From Rhodospirillum centenum SW (GTDB taxonomy: Bacteria > Pseudomonadota > Alphaproteobacteria > Azospirillales > Azospirillaceae), in NCBI RefSeq assembly GCF_000016185.1, contig NC_011420.2, forward strand, positions 2,705,001 through 2,769,000: DNA of 64,000 nt, in the 5' to 3' direction. The translations under genes were made by a program, and so were the position numbers. Each line of letters begins with the position of its first letter. Position 1 is the stretch's first letter. The notes beneath the pieces are model-generated. The model was given only the letters and a program-made list of their open reading frames with translations. It searched no databases and was not told where the DNA came from. Positions 30,983 through 42,744 of the stretch are shown here, in pieces.

Positions 30983-31807
30983 TCAGGGACCCGCGAAACC
31001 GCGGTCGTGGCCGAGAGCCGGCACCATGCGCCGCGCCTCGTCCACCTCGGCGAGATCCAGGTCGGCGACGGCGAAGCCCGGCTCCTCCCCCGCATCGGCC
31101 AGCACCTCCCCCCAGGGCCCCACGATCAGGGCATGGCCGTAGGTGCGGCGGCCCTCGTCATGGCTGCCGGTCTGCGCCGGGGCCAGCACGAAGGCGCCGG
31201 TCTCGATGGCGCGGGCGCGCAGCAGCACATGCCAGTGGGCGCGGCCCGTGGGTACGGTGAAGGCGGCCGGCACCGTGACCAGCCGCGCCCCGCCCTTGGC
31301 CAGCGCTCGGAAAAGATAGGCGAAGCGGACATCGTAGCAGATGGTCAGCCCCAGCCCGCCCCAGGGGGTGGGGGCGATGACCGCGCGGTCCCCCGGCCGG
31401 TAGGTGGCGCTCTCCCGGTAGCTCTCGCCGCCCGGCAGGTCCACGTCGAACATGTGGATCTTGTCGTAGCGGGCGACGACGGCGCCGGCCGGGTCCACCA
31501 CGAAGGCGCGGTTGGCGACACGGCCGTCCTCCAGCAGGCAGGCCAGCGTCCCCGTCATCAGCCAGGCCCCCGTCTCCCGCGCCAGATCCTGGAAGAAGGG
31601 CAGGCCGGGATGCTCGGCCTCGGGCCTGGCGCGGGCCAGCACCTTCTGCCGGCCCTGCACCATCATGGCGACGTTCTCCGGCAGGCAGATCAGCTCCGCC
31701 CCGGCGTCGCGGGCGCGGCGGACCAGGGTGCCGGCCGCCTCCAGGTTGGGGCCGATCTCGGGGCCGGCATTGACCTGCACCACGGCGGCACGGAGAGTTG
31801 CGGTCAT
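30983..31807 (-). CDS. carbon-nitrogen hydrolase (Nit1/deaminated glutathione amidase-like)
   Basis: A 274-residue nitrilase-superfamily amidase. The Glu-Lys-Cys triad is visible: E in ELICLPENVAMM, K in VVARYDKIHMFDVDLP, C in LGLTICYDVRFAYLFRAL. The IHMFDVDLPGG segment is typical of the Nit1 branch, which repairs deaminated glutathione. That substrate fits the glutaredoxin gene immediately upstream but is inferred. The start ATG 31807 follows AAGGAC; a longer frame upstream is non-conserved. Confidence 0.9.
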   Translation of the reverse strand: MTATLRAAVVQVNAGPEIGPNLEAAGTLVRRARDAGAELICLPENVAMMVQGRQKVLARARPEAEHPGLPFFQDLARETGAWLMTGTLACLLEDGRVANRAFVVDPAGAVVARYDKIHMFDVDLPGGESYRESATYRPGDRAVIAPTPWGGLGLTICYDVRFAYLFRALAKGGARLVTVPAAFTVPTGRAHWHVLLRARAIETGAFVLAPAQTGSHDEGRRTYGHALIVGPWGEVLADAGEEPGFAVADLDLAEVDEARRMVPALGHDRGFAGP

Positions 31808-31916
31808 GGTCCTTCTGTCCTTGCAGTGAACCCGGGCAGTGAGGCCCCGCCGGACAGTGAGGCCCCTGCCCGGCGCTGGCGGGTCGTGCGGGGAAACGGG
31901 AAGAACGGTCCGGGGA

Positions 31917-32180
31917 TCAGCCGGCGAGCCCCAGGAGGGGGTCCAGCCGCCCCTCCCGGTCCAGGGCGTGGATGTCGTCACAGCCGCCCAGGCCGCGGTC
32001 GTCCACGAAAACCTGCGGCACCGTGGTGCGGCCCTCGGCGCGGCGGGTCATCTCCGCCCGGCGGCCGGGCTGCTCCATCACGTCGATCTCCTCATAGGCG
32101 ACACCCTTGGCGTCCAGCAGGCGCTTGGCGCGGACGCAATAGGGGCAGAAGGGGCTGGTGTAGATCTCGACCTTGGGCAT
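31917..32180 (-). CDS. grxC: glutaredoxin 3
   Basis: An 87-residue dithiol glutaredoxin, reducing disulfides and glutathionylated proteins with glutathione. The active site CPYC occupies residues 12-15 after MPKVEIYTSPF. The cis-Pro motif TVPQVFVDD and the GGCDDIHALD helix complete the glutathione site. It precedes the nitrilase gene (spacing 109) and follows comF on the same strand; this order is common in alphaproteobacteria. Confidence 0.95.
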   Translation of the reverse strand: MPKVEIYTSPFCPYCVRAKRLLDAKGVAYEEIDVMEQPGRRAEMTRRAEGRTTVPQVFVDDRGLGGCDDIHALDREGRLDPLLGLAG

Positions 32181-32280
32181 GGCGGAACGGCGTGCGGTGG
32201 GAGGGACCCCCACTATGACCGCCCCGCCCCGCCCCGCCAACCCCCGCCGGGCAGGCCCGGACGGGTGGGGGCGGCCCCCC

Positions 32281-33072
32281 TCACGACACGTCCACCGGCC
32301 GGACCACGCGGGCCAGTGTCAGCACGTCCACGCGGGCGGCGCCGGCGCGTTTCAGGACGCGGGCGCATTCCTCCACCGTGGCGCCGGTGGTGAAGACATC
32401 GTCCAGCAGCACGATGCGGGCGCCGCGCACCCGGTCGCGGCAGGCCGCGCGCACGGCGAAGGCGCCGGCGACGTTGCGGGCGCGGCCGCGGCGCGACAGC
32501 CCGCCCTGGCTGGGCGTGCGGCGCCGGCGCAGCAGCAGGTCGGGGCAGGCCGGCAGGCCGCTGCGGCGGGCCACGGCCAGGGCCAGCAGCGCCGCCTGGT
32601 TGTAGCGGCGGGCGAACAGGCGCCAGCGGTGCAGCGGCACGGCCGCGACCAGATCGGCATCCGCCAGCAGCTCCGCCCCGGCCCGCGCCAGCCAGGCGCC
32701 GAAGCCCTCGGCCACGTCGGTGCGGTCGGCATGCTTGAAGGCCAGGACCAGACCGCGGCTGCCCTCGTCGTACACCAGGGCGGAGCGGCAGCGGTCGAAG
32801 CGCGGCGGGGCGGCGATGCAGGCCCCGCACAGGCTGCGGTCCGGCGCGGCGTAGTCGAACGGCCGGCCGCAGCAGGCGCAGAGCGGCGGGCCGATGAAGG
32901 TGACCCGGCTCCAGCAGGCCGGGCAGAGCGTCCCCGGCGCCTCCACATCCGTCCCGCAGGCGAGGCAACGCGGCGGCAGCAGCAGGTTCAGCGCCCGGCC
33001 GCGCCAGTCGCGCAGGACGCGCACCGCCTGTCGCCATCGCTGCCCTACGGTCGTATCGCCTGCGGTCTCCAT
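32281..33072 (-). CDS. ComF family phosphoribosyltransferase-like protein
   Basis: A 263-residue ComF/GntX-type protein. The N-terminal zinc-finger cysteines appear as CLACGTDVEAPGTLCPACWSRV and LCACCGRPF...LCGACIA. The C-terminal phosphoribosyltransferase fold shows the PRPP loop ARIVLLDDVFTTGATVEECARVL. ComF is needed for DNA uptake in competent bacteria; in other species its role is unclear. Located upstream of grxC. Confidence 0.92.
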   Translation of the reverse strand: METAGDTTVGQRWRQAVRVLRDWRGRALNLLLPPRCLACGTDVEAPGTLCPACWSRVTFIGPPLCACCGRPFDYAAPDRSLCGACIAAPPRFDRCRSALVYDEGSRGLVLAFKHADRTDVAEGFGAWLARAGAELLADADLVAAVPLHRWRLFARRYNQAALLALAVARRSGLPACPDLLLRRRRTPSQGGLSRRGRARNVAGAFAVRAACRDRVRGARIVLLDDVFTTGATVEECARVLKRAGAARVDVLTLARVVRPVDVS

Positions 33073-33283
33073 GCCGTCAGGGTAGCAGAAGCCGCCGGCC
33101 GGGGCGAGCCGCGCCGTGGGACGCTGGCGGCGGAAACAGCGGCCGCGGACGGTGGCGGGGGTTGTCCCGCGCCGCCGACGGTTATACCAACGCCCCGGAA
33201 CCGGACCTTGGAACCGGACCGCGGCGCCGGGCCGGGACGCCGGACCGGAACGCCGGACCGCGGGTGGGAAGGAGACGCCGAGG
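33073..33283. other. spacer with repeated GGAACCGGACC units
   Basis: A 211-base divergent gap. The part 33197-33260 is built from four diverged copies of a roughly 13-base unit (GGAACCGGACC / GGACGCCGGACC), directly in front of the methyltransferase ribosome site GGGAAGGAG. A tandem expansion without coding potential. Confidence 0.5.
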
Positions 33284-34213
33284 ATGCCCGACGCCGATAC
33301 GATGACCGTGTTCGACCGGCGGATCGTCCGCCGCCACCGGGACCGGGCGGCCCCCGATCTGGGCCTGCACGACTTTCTGCTGACGGAGGTGGCGCAGCGT
33401 CTGGCGGAACGGCTGGACGGGCTGCGCCGGCAGTTCCCTCTGGTCCTGGACCTGGGCTGTCACGGCGGCGAAATGGCCCCGGTCCTGAAGGGCCGTTCCG
33501 GTATCGAAACGATCATCCATGCCGACCTGTCGCCGGCCATGGCGCGGCTGGCGGCAACGCGGACGGGCGGACCCGCCCTGGCCGCGGACGAGGAGTTCCT
33601 GCCGCTGGCGCCGGCCAGCCTGGATCTGGTGGTCAGCAACCTGTCCCTGCACTGGGTCAACGACCTGCCCGGCGCGTTGCTCCAGATCCGCCGCGCGCTG
33701 CGGCCGGACGGGCTGTTCCTGGCCGCCATGCTGGGCGGCGACACGCTGATCGAGCTGCGCCGGGCGCTGCTGGAGGCAGAGGCGGAGACGGCGGGCGGCG
33801 TCAGCCCGCGGGTCAGCCCCATGGCCGGGCTGCGCGACGCCGCGGGCCTGTTGCAGCGGGCCGGCTTCGCCCTGCCGGTGGCGGACAGCGACACGCTGAC
33901 GGTCTCCTATCCCGACCCGCTGCGCCTGATCCGCGACCTGCGCGGCATGGGCGAGACGAACGCCGTGCTGGACCGGCTGAAGCGGCCGACCCGGCCGGCC
34001 GTGCTGGCCCGCGCGCTGGACCGTTACGGCGAGCTGTTCCGGGAGCCGGACGGCACCGTGCCGGCGACCTTCCAGGTGCTGTACCTGGCCGGCTGGGCGC
34101 CCGATCCGGGCGTGCAGCAGCAGCCGGCCCGCCGCGGCAGCGCCGACGCCCGGCTGGCCGACGCCCTGCGGACGGAGGAGATCGGCACCGGCGTCAGGCC
34201 GGACGGGACCTGA
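33284..34213 (+). CDS. class I SAM methyltransferase, NDUFAF5/BioC-like
   Basis: A 309-residue methyltransferase. It begins MTVFDRRIVRRHRDRAAPDLGLHDFLLTEVAQRLAERL, the start pattern of the NDUFAF5 family, which in mitochondria hydroxylates/modifies a complex I subunit. The SAM pocket is LVLDLGCHGGEMAPVL and DLSPAMARLA; SNLSLHWVNDLPGAL follows. In alphaproteobacteria this gene commonly sits beside comF, as here (divergent). The exact substrate is uncertain, and BioC-type function is the main alternative. Confidence 0.88.
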   Translation: MPDADTMTVFDRRIVRRHRDRAAPDLGLHDFLLTEVAQRLAERLDGLRRQFPLVLDLGCHGGEMAPVLKGRSGIETIIHADLSPAMARLAATRTGGPALAADEEFLPLAPASLDLVVSNLSLHWVNDLPGALLQIRRALRPDGLFLAAMLGGDTLIELRRALLEAEAETAGGVSPRVSPMAGLRDAAGLLQRAGFALPVADSDTLTVSYPDPLRLIRDLRGMGETNAVLDRLKRPTRPAVLARALDRYGELFREPDGTVPATFQVLYLAGWAPDPGVQQQPARRGSADARLADALRTEEIGTGVRPDGT

Positions 34214-34240
34214 CGGGGCAGCACGACGACAGGGGCGGCA

Positions 34241-34696
34241 CTACAGCAGGTCGCGCAGCATCGCCACCAGCGGCAGGTCGGCCGGCGGCATCGGATAGTC
34301 GCGCATCCGCGCCGGCCGCACCCAGGCCAGCGCCTGCCCCTCCTGCGGCGTCGGCTCGCCCTTCCAGACGCGGCAGGCATAGAGCGGCATCAGCAGGTGG
34401 AAGCCGTCATAGCGGTGGCTGGCGAAGGTCAGCGGGGCGAGACAGCTCGACGCCGTGTCGATGCCCAGCTCCTCCCGCAGCTCGCGGACCAGGGCCTGCT
34501 CCGGCGTCTCGCCCTCGTGCACCTTGCCGCCGGGGAACTCCCAGAGCCCGGCGAGCGACTTGCCGGGCGGGCGCTGGGCCAGCAGCACGCGGCCGTCCAC
34601 GTCCACCAGGGCGGCGGCGACGACCAGCACCGTGCGGACCGGCGGCAGCGACCGCACCTCCTCCTGCCAGCAGGGGGTATCGCCCTCAGCGGCCAT
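34241..34696 (-). CDS. mutT: Nudix hydrolase MutT (8-oxo-dGTP diphosphatase)
   Basis: A 151-residue Nudix enzyme. The Nudix box is complete: GGKVHEGETPEQALVRELREELGI, with the REXXEE core. The preceding LLAQRPPGKSLAGLWEFPGG matches MutT, which removes oxidised dGTP. The start overlaps the end of the GNAT gene by 11 bases; argJ, GNAT and mutT form one minus-strand operon seen in other alphaproteobacteria. Confidence 0.93.
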   Translation of the reverse strand: MAAEGDTPCWQEEVRSLPPVRTVLVVAAALVDVDGRVLLAQRPPGKSLAGLWEFPGGKVHEGETPEQALVRELREELGIDTASSCLAPLTFASHRYDGFHLLMPLYACRVWKGEPTPQEGQALAWVRPARMRDYPMPPADLPLVAMLRDLL

Positions 34697-35300
34697 GCAT
34701 CCTCTCCCATTCCGTCCGCGTGATCCGCCACAGATTGGCCGGCCCCGGCGGGCCGCGCAGCCCGCGGTCGTGCGCCGGATCGACCCGTTCCAGCATCAGC
34801 CCGGCCTTGGCCAGCACCCGGTTGGAGGCGGTGTTGCCCGGCTCCGCCGCCGCCCGCACCGCGATCAGGCCGAGGTCGCGGAAGCCGGCCGCCACGAGGG
34901 CCGAGGCCATCTCCGTGCCGTAGCCGCGGCCCCAGACCTCCGGCGCCAGCCAGTAGCCCAGCTCCGCCTCCGGTGCGTCGGCCCGGCTGCGGACCAGACT
35001 GACGGCACCGACGATGCGGTCGCCCCCGCGCGGCAGCGCCACCCGGTGCAGCAGGGTGCCCGCCGCGCCCGCGGTGGTGCAGACACGCAGCCAGGCGCGG
35101 GCGTCGGCCTCGGTATAGGGATGCGGCACCCGGATCAGCCAGCGCGCCACCTCCGGGCGGCCGACACCGTCGATCAGCGCCGGCAGGTCCGCCTCGACGA
35201 GCGGCCGCAGCGACAGCCGCGCCGTCTCCAGCACGCCGGCAGGCCCGAGGGGAGGCCCCCCTTGGGAAGAGCCGCCTGCGGACGGGCCGGGCGCGCCCAC
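34686..35300 (-). CDS. GNAT family N-acetyltransferase (RimJ/RimL-like)
   Basis: A 204-residue acetyltransferase of the Acetyltransf_3 class. Marks: LETARLSLRPLVEADLPAL at the start of the domain, GYWLAPEVWGRGYGTEMASALVAAGF (acetyl-CoA loop) and GNTASNRVLAKAGL. The family acetylates protein N-termini or small molecules; substrate unknown. It begins 4 bases past the argJ stop and overlaps mutT, so all three are co-translated. The first 22 residues are low complexity, so a later start is possible. Confidence 0.9.
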   Translation of the reverse strand: MGAPGPSAGGSSQGGPPLGPAGVLETARLSLRPLVEADLPALIDGVGRPEVARWLIRVPHPYTEADARAWLRVCTTAGAAGTLLHRVALPRGGDRIVGAVSLVRSRADAPEAELGYWLAPEVWGRGYGTEMASALVAAGFRDLGLIAVRAAAEPGNTASNRVLAKAGLMLERVDPAHDRGLRGPPGPANLWRITRTEWERMHGR

Positions 35301-35304
35301 CCCG

Positions 35305-36549
35305 TCAGCTCCGGTAGCTGCCGTTGATGTCGATGTAGCCGTGGGTCAGGTCGCAGGTCCAGACCGTGGCCTCGCCCTGGCCGACGCCCAGGTCGATGTC
35401 GATCCCGATCTCCGTGCCCTTCATGTGGGCGGCGACCGGCGCCTCGTCGTAGCCGGGCACCTCCATGCCGTCGCGGCAGATCGGAACGCCGCCGATGGCG
35501 ATGACCAGCCGGTCGCGCTCGGCCCGCTCGCCGGCGCGGCCGACGGCGGCGACGATGCGGCCCCAGTTGGCGTCCTCGCCGGCCACGGCGGTCTTCACCA
35601 GCGGCGAGTTGGCGACCGTCAGCGCCACCCGCTTGGCCGCCGCATGGCTCTCCGCCCCGGTGACGCGCAGGGTGACGAACTTGGTCGCCCCCTCGCCGTC
35701 GCGCACGATCTGCTGCGCGAGGTCGAGGCAGACCGCCTCCAGCGCCGCGCGGAACCCGTCCAGGCGCGGGTCGCTGGCCTCGGTCACCGGGGCATGGGCG
35801 GCCTTGCCGGTGGCGGCCAGGATCACCGTGTCGGAGGTGGAAGTGTCGCCGTCCACCGTGATGGAGTTGAAGCTCCGCTCCGTCGCCCGCGCCAGCAGGC
35901 GCTGCAACGCCGCCGGAGCGATGGCCGCGTCGGTGAAGAGGAAGCCCAGCATCGTCGCCATGTCGGGCGCGATCATGCCGCTGCCCTTGGCGAAGCCGGC
36001 CACGGTCACCGGCACCCCGTCGATCTCCGCCACGGCGAAGGCGCCCTTGGGGAAGGTGTCGGTGGTCATGATGGCGCGCGCCGCCGTCTCCCAGGCGCCG
36101 CCCTGCGCCGGCCCCAGCGTCGGCCAGATCGCCGGCAGGTGGCGGGCGATCAGGTCGGCCGGCATGGGCTGGCCGATCACGCCGGTGGAGGCGGTGAACA
36201 CCTCCGACGGGTCGCAGCCCGCGAGCCGGGCCGCCGCCGCGACGGTGGCGTCCACGAACGCCTCCCCGGCCTTGCCGGTGAAGGCGTTGGAGTTGCCGGC
36301 ATTGACCACCAGCGCGCGGATGCTGCCGCCGGCCAGCGAGCGCCGGCAGCGGTGGACCGGCGCCGAGGCGGTGAGCGAACGGGTCAGCACGCCGGCCACG
36401 GTCGTGCCCGGTTCGAACAGGGCGACCATGGTCTCGTCCCGCGGGGTCTTGTAGCGGATGCCACATCGCCCGGCGGCCAGACGGACCCCCGCCACGGGGG
36501 GAAGCTGCGGAAAGGAAGCGGGCGCCAGCGGCGAAACCTTGGACGACAT
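35305..36549 (-). CDS. argJ: bifunctional ornithine acetyltransferase/N-acetylglutamate synthase
   Basis: A 414-residue enzyme that recycles the acetyl group in arginine synthesis, moving it from N-acetylornithine to glutamate. It is made as a precursor cleaved autocatalytically before the threonine of the TASTGVIGQPM motif, giving alpha and beta chains. Other marks: VVNAGNSNAFTGKAG, GFAKGSGMIAPDMATML, CDLTHGYIDINGSYRS at the C-terminus. Length is normal. It is the first gene of the argJ-GNAT-mutT operon, placed downstream of the parvulin gene and separated from it by a strong terminator. Confidence 0.96.
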   Translation of the reverse strand: MSSKVSPLAPASFPQLPPVAGVRLAAGRCGIRYKTPRDETMVALFEPGTTVAGVLTRSLTASAPVHRCRRSLAGGSIRALVVNAGNSNAFTGKAGEAFVDATVAAAARLAGCDPSEVFTASTGVIGQPMPADLIARHLPAIWPTLGPAQGGAWETAARAIMTTDTFPKGAFAVAEIDGVPVTVAGFAKGSGMIAPDMATMLGFLFTDAAIAPAALQRLLARATERSFNSITVDGDTSTSDTVILAATGKAAHAPVTEASDPRLDGFRAALEAVCLDLAQQIVRDGEGATKFVTLRVTGAESHAAAKRVALTVANSPLVKTAVAGEDANWGRIVAAVGRAGERAERDRLVIAIGGVPICRDGMEVPGYDEAPVAAHMKGTEIGIDIDLGVGQGEATVWTCDLTHGYIDINGSYRS

Positions 36550-36705
36550 GGAACGGCTCCGATCTCGGGAAGCGCGGCCATGAAGCCGATGGGGCGGGAG
36601 GAGGTCAAGGGCCGGGTGCCCCGCCACGGCCCGGAACCCCGACGCCCGGCGCATGCCGGCGCTGACACAGGCGCAGGCCGGCAGGCGTCCGGTGCCGCTG
36701 GAACC

Positions 36706-36745
36706 GGAAAAGAAAAGGGCGGGCGCGGTCGCCCGCGTCCGCCCT
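36706..36745 (-). terminator. Rho-independent terminator after parvulin gene
   Basis: Two 13-base arms (36716-36728 and 36733-36745, one mismatch) around loop TCGC. On the minus strand they are followed by TTTTCTTTT (36716-36708). A classical intrinsic terminator for the gene at 36798. Confidence 0.8.
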
Positions 36746-36797
36746 GTCGTCTCTGTCAGCCTGGGGCCTGTCAGCCCGAAGACCGTCAGCCTCTGGC

Positions 36798-37745
36798 CTA
36801 CTTGCCGTCCTTGCCGGCCGGCTTGGCCGCACCGTTGCCGGCGGGCGGGGCCGGCGGCGGCGGCATCGGGCCGCCGTCGATGCCGAACATCTCCACCTTC
36901 GCCTGCTTGCGCAGCCCTTCCACCACGTCGCCGGCGATGTCCTGCGCCACCACCTGACGCAGCTCCGGCGCCGCCTCCTCATAGGTCGGCGGGGTCTGCT
37001 TGCGCTTGTCCTCGACCTTGATGACGTGCCAGCCGAACTGCGTCTCCACCGGGGTCTGGCTGACATCGCCCGGCTTCATGGCGAAGGCTGCCTTGGCGAA
37101 GGGTTCCACCATCTGGTCCTTGGTGAAGTAGCCCAGATCGCCCTGCTGCTGCGCGGCGGCGGTGTCGATCTTCTGATCCGCGGCCAGCTTGTTGAAGTCG
37201 GCGCCGCCCTTGATCTGCTTGATCAGGGCCTCGGCCTCTTCCTTGGTCTGGACCAGGATGTGGCGGGCGCGCACCTCATCCTGCGGCGGATTCTCCTTCA
37301 GCCACTCGTCGAACTTCTTCTTGACCAGGGCGTCGGACATCTTCGCGTCGATGGCCTTCTTCAGGAACGCCTCCTGGACGAATCGCTCCTCAGCGGCCTT
37401 CAGGCGCTGCTTCACCTCGGTGGTGTCCTGGAGCTTGTCCTTGAAGCCGGCCTGGGTCACCAGATGGGCGTTGACCACCTGCTCCAGCACGGCCGGGTAG
37501 ACCATGGGGAGCGGAAGCTGCTGCACCTGCGGCGGGAGCTGCTGCAACGCGGCCAGCACCTCGGTCCGGCGGATCTCCTTGCCGTTGACGCGGGCGACGA
37601 CCGGGTTGTCGTCAGCCTGTCCGGCGGGGGCCTGGGCGGCCGGCTTCGCCTCCTGGGCAAGGAGGGGGCTCTGGCCCATCGCCACCGTCGCCACGGTGCC
37701 CAGTGCCGCGGCGGCGATCGCGGCGCGCACCTTCTTCGAAATCAT
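36798..37745 (-). CDS. periplasmic peptidylprolyl isomerase (parvulin/SurA-like)
   Basis: A 315-residue exported folding helper. A signal peptide (cleavage near AMGQS or LLAQEA) is followed by a SurA_N-like helical region (VVARVNGKEIRRTEVLAALQQLPPQ). The parvulin domain occupies about 155-255: ARHILVQTKEEAEAL, GGDLGYFTKDQMVEPFAKAAFAMKPGDVS, FGWHVIKVED. The C-terminal tail is Pro/Gly-rich. It assists outer-membrane or secreted proteins in the periplasm. Divergent from secA, a neighbourhood conserved in alphaproteobacteria and functionally logical, export and folding side by side. Confidence 0.92.
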   Translation of the reverse strand: MISKKVRAAIAAAALGTVATVAMGQSPLLAQEAKPAAQAPAGQADDNPVVARVNGKEIRRTEVLAALQQLPPQVQQLPLPMVYPAVLEQVVNAHLVTQAGFKDKLQDTTEVKQRLKAAEERFVQEAFLKKAIDAKMSDALVKKKFDEWLKENPPQDEVRARHILVQTKEEAEALIKQIKGGADFNKLAADQKIDTAAAQQQGDLGYFTKDQMVEPFAKAAFAMKPGDVSQTPVETQFGWHVIKVEDKRKQTPPTYEEAAPELRQVVAQDIAGDVVEGLRKQAKVEMFGIDGGPMPPPPAPPAGNGAAKPAGKDGK

Positions 37746-38070
37746 GCCTTGGCGTTCCTTCGCGCGAGTTCTTGCTGACCAACCGGGTTGACGGACGCCC
37801 GGGTCGCGCCCGGGATGCGCGCCAGCGGTTAAAGCATGCCGGCCCGCCCCGGGCAAGCGGCGGCACCGGGCAGCGGCATCAAGGCAATTGGAAAATGGCG
37901 CGATCATGGTATGGTCCGCGCCCGTACCGTCCCCCCCCTGCCGCCCGGCCGCCGGGGTGCTGTCTCGCGTGTTGGCCGGGCGCGCGTTGACCGGGACGGC
38001 GCGCGGTCCCATGTGACAGCCTCGCGCGGCCGGTCCCGTGCGCAGCGTCTTCAAGAGTCCCGAGGTCTTC
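37746..38070. other. divergent parvulin/secA spacer
   Basis: A 325-base gap with a candidate secA promoter at 37888-37915. A GTG at 38038 in frame with secA has no good ribosome site. I see no SecM-like upstream gene. Confidence 0.45.
37888..37915 (+). promoter_or_regulatory. candidate secA promoter
   Basis: TTGGAA (37888-37893) and TATGGT (37910-37915) separated by 16 bases, in a local AT-richer stretch, about 155 bases before the secA ATG. Confidence 0.45.
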
Positions 38071-40815
<2,745 letters not shown>

Positions 40816-40827
<12 letters not shown>

Positions 40828-40870
40828 CGGCGCGCCAGAGGTCAAGGTCAGGCGCGCTGACAGGCGCGCC
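40816..40870. repeat. duplicated secA 3' end
   Basis: CAGGCGCGCTGAC followed by GGCGCGCC occurs at 40816-40836, including the secA stop codon, and again with one inserted base at 40849-40870. A 33-base offset direct repeat that copies the end of the gene. Confidence 0.7.
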
Positions 40871-40889
40871 CGGGACCGGGCAGGAAACA

Positions 40890-40929
40890 CGAAGGGCCGG
40901 AGCAGCGATGCTCCGGCCCTTCGTATTTC
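40890..40929. terminator. strong terminator after secA
   Basis: A perfect 15-bp stem (40890-40904 with 40909-40923) with a GCGA loop and then TATTTCGG. It lies between the convergent secA and HepT-like genes, so it may serve both strands. Confidence 0.8.
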
Positions 40930-40953
40930 GGGGTTCTGCACATCCCTCCCGCG

Positions 40954-41310
40954 CTATCCGTCCGGGTCGGGGCGGGGCTCCCGCAGCGCGGCCTCGATCA
41001 CGCCCGCCAGCGCCGCCAGCCTGGACGTGGCGATCTCCCAGATGATCGCCGGCTCGACATGGTGGTATTCGTGCCGGAGATGGTTCCCGATCGCGGCGAT
41101 CGCCTTCCAGGGGATTTCCGGATGGCGCGCCTTGACATCGGCCGGGACATGGCGGCTCGATTCCGAGATGATCTCCAGGCCCCGTTCGACGGCACGCTGC
41201 ATCTGCCAACTGGCGGTGTAGCCTGCAAGGTCCACCCCGGCCACGGTGTCCTGAACGCCCCTGATCGCGTCGCGGATATCGAGCAGCCGGAGATGACCGG
41301 ATCGCGGCAT
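40954..41310 (-). CDS. HepT-like toxin (DUF86)
   Basis: A 118-residue HEPN-fold protein of the HepT/DUF86 group, RNases kept inactive by the MntA partner, which adds AMP to a tyrosine. The segment IPWKAIAAIGNHLRHEYHHVEPAIIWEI is characteristic. In the canonical RX4-6HXY catalytic motif the His and Tyr (HEY) are present, but the Arg position is Gly (GNHLRHEY), so this belongs to the variant subfamily where an Arg directly precedes the His. Its ATG overlaps the stop of the nucleotidyltransferase gene (TGATG). Confidence 0.85.
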   Translation of the reverse strand: MPRSGHLRLLDIRDAIRGVQDTVAGVDLAGYTASWQMQRAVERGLEIISESSRHVPADVKARHPEIPWKAIAAIGNHLRHEYHHVEPAIIWEIATSRLAALAGVIEAALREPRPDPDG

Positions 41311-41606
41311 CAGAAGACCCGTCTGGCCTCCCGCAGGATGGCGGGAGCGAGCACCGGGTGCAGGCCGCCCCGGGTTGTCAGGTCCGCGCGGCGCCCCAGC
41401 ACCGTTTCCAGGTGCTGCTCGATCTCGATCAGGTCGATCAGGGAGAAACCGGCACCGGGCCGATAGTCCAGGAACAGGTCCACATCGCTGTCCGGCCCCG
41501 CCTCGTCCCTCGCGGTGGACCCGAAAAGATAGAGCGCCGCCACGCCGCGCCGCCGCAACGGCACAGCTTCCTTCCGGAGGAGGCGCAGCGCGGTTTCCCT
41601 GTCCAT
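41310..41606 (-). CDS. MntA-like minimal nucleotidyltransferase antitoxin
   Basis: A 98-residue protein with the minimal nucleotidyltransferase motif GSTARDEAGPDSDVD (GSX10DXD) near residue 30. In the MntA-HepT system this enzyme AMPylates the toxin and so neutralises it. It is the first gene of the pair, with the toxin directly following by a one-base overlap. The normal order and length support the assignment. Confidence 0.87.
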   Translation of the reverse strand: MDRETALRLLRKEAVPLRRRGVAALYLFGSTARDEAGPDSDVDLFLDYRPGAGFSLIDLIEIEQHLETVLGRRADLTTRGGLHPVLAPAILREARRVF

Positions 41607-41649
41607 GCGGACAGGATAAGGCAGCCGGCCGGCCCCTTCAACCGGGGGC

Positions 41650-42603
<954 letters not shown>

Positions 42604-42744
42604 CGGTCGGGAGTGGTAGGGGGACCAAGGCGCGGTGCTTACCACAGCCCACCCCCCGGTGCCAGAACGGAGTGTGCCGCAGCCGCATCGGCCGACCTGC
42701 GTCGCGTTGCCCGCTTCCCGCTTGCGGCGGAGGCGGCAGGGGGA

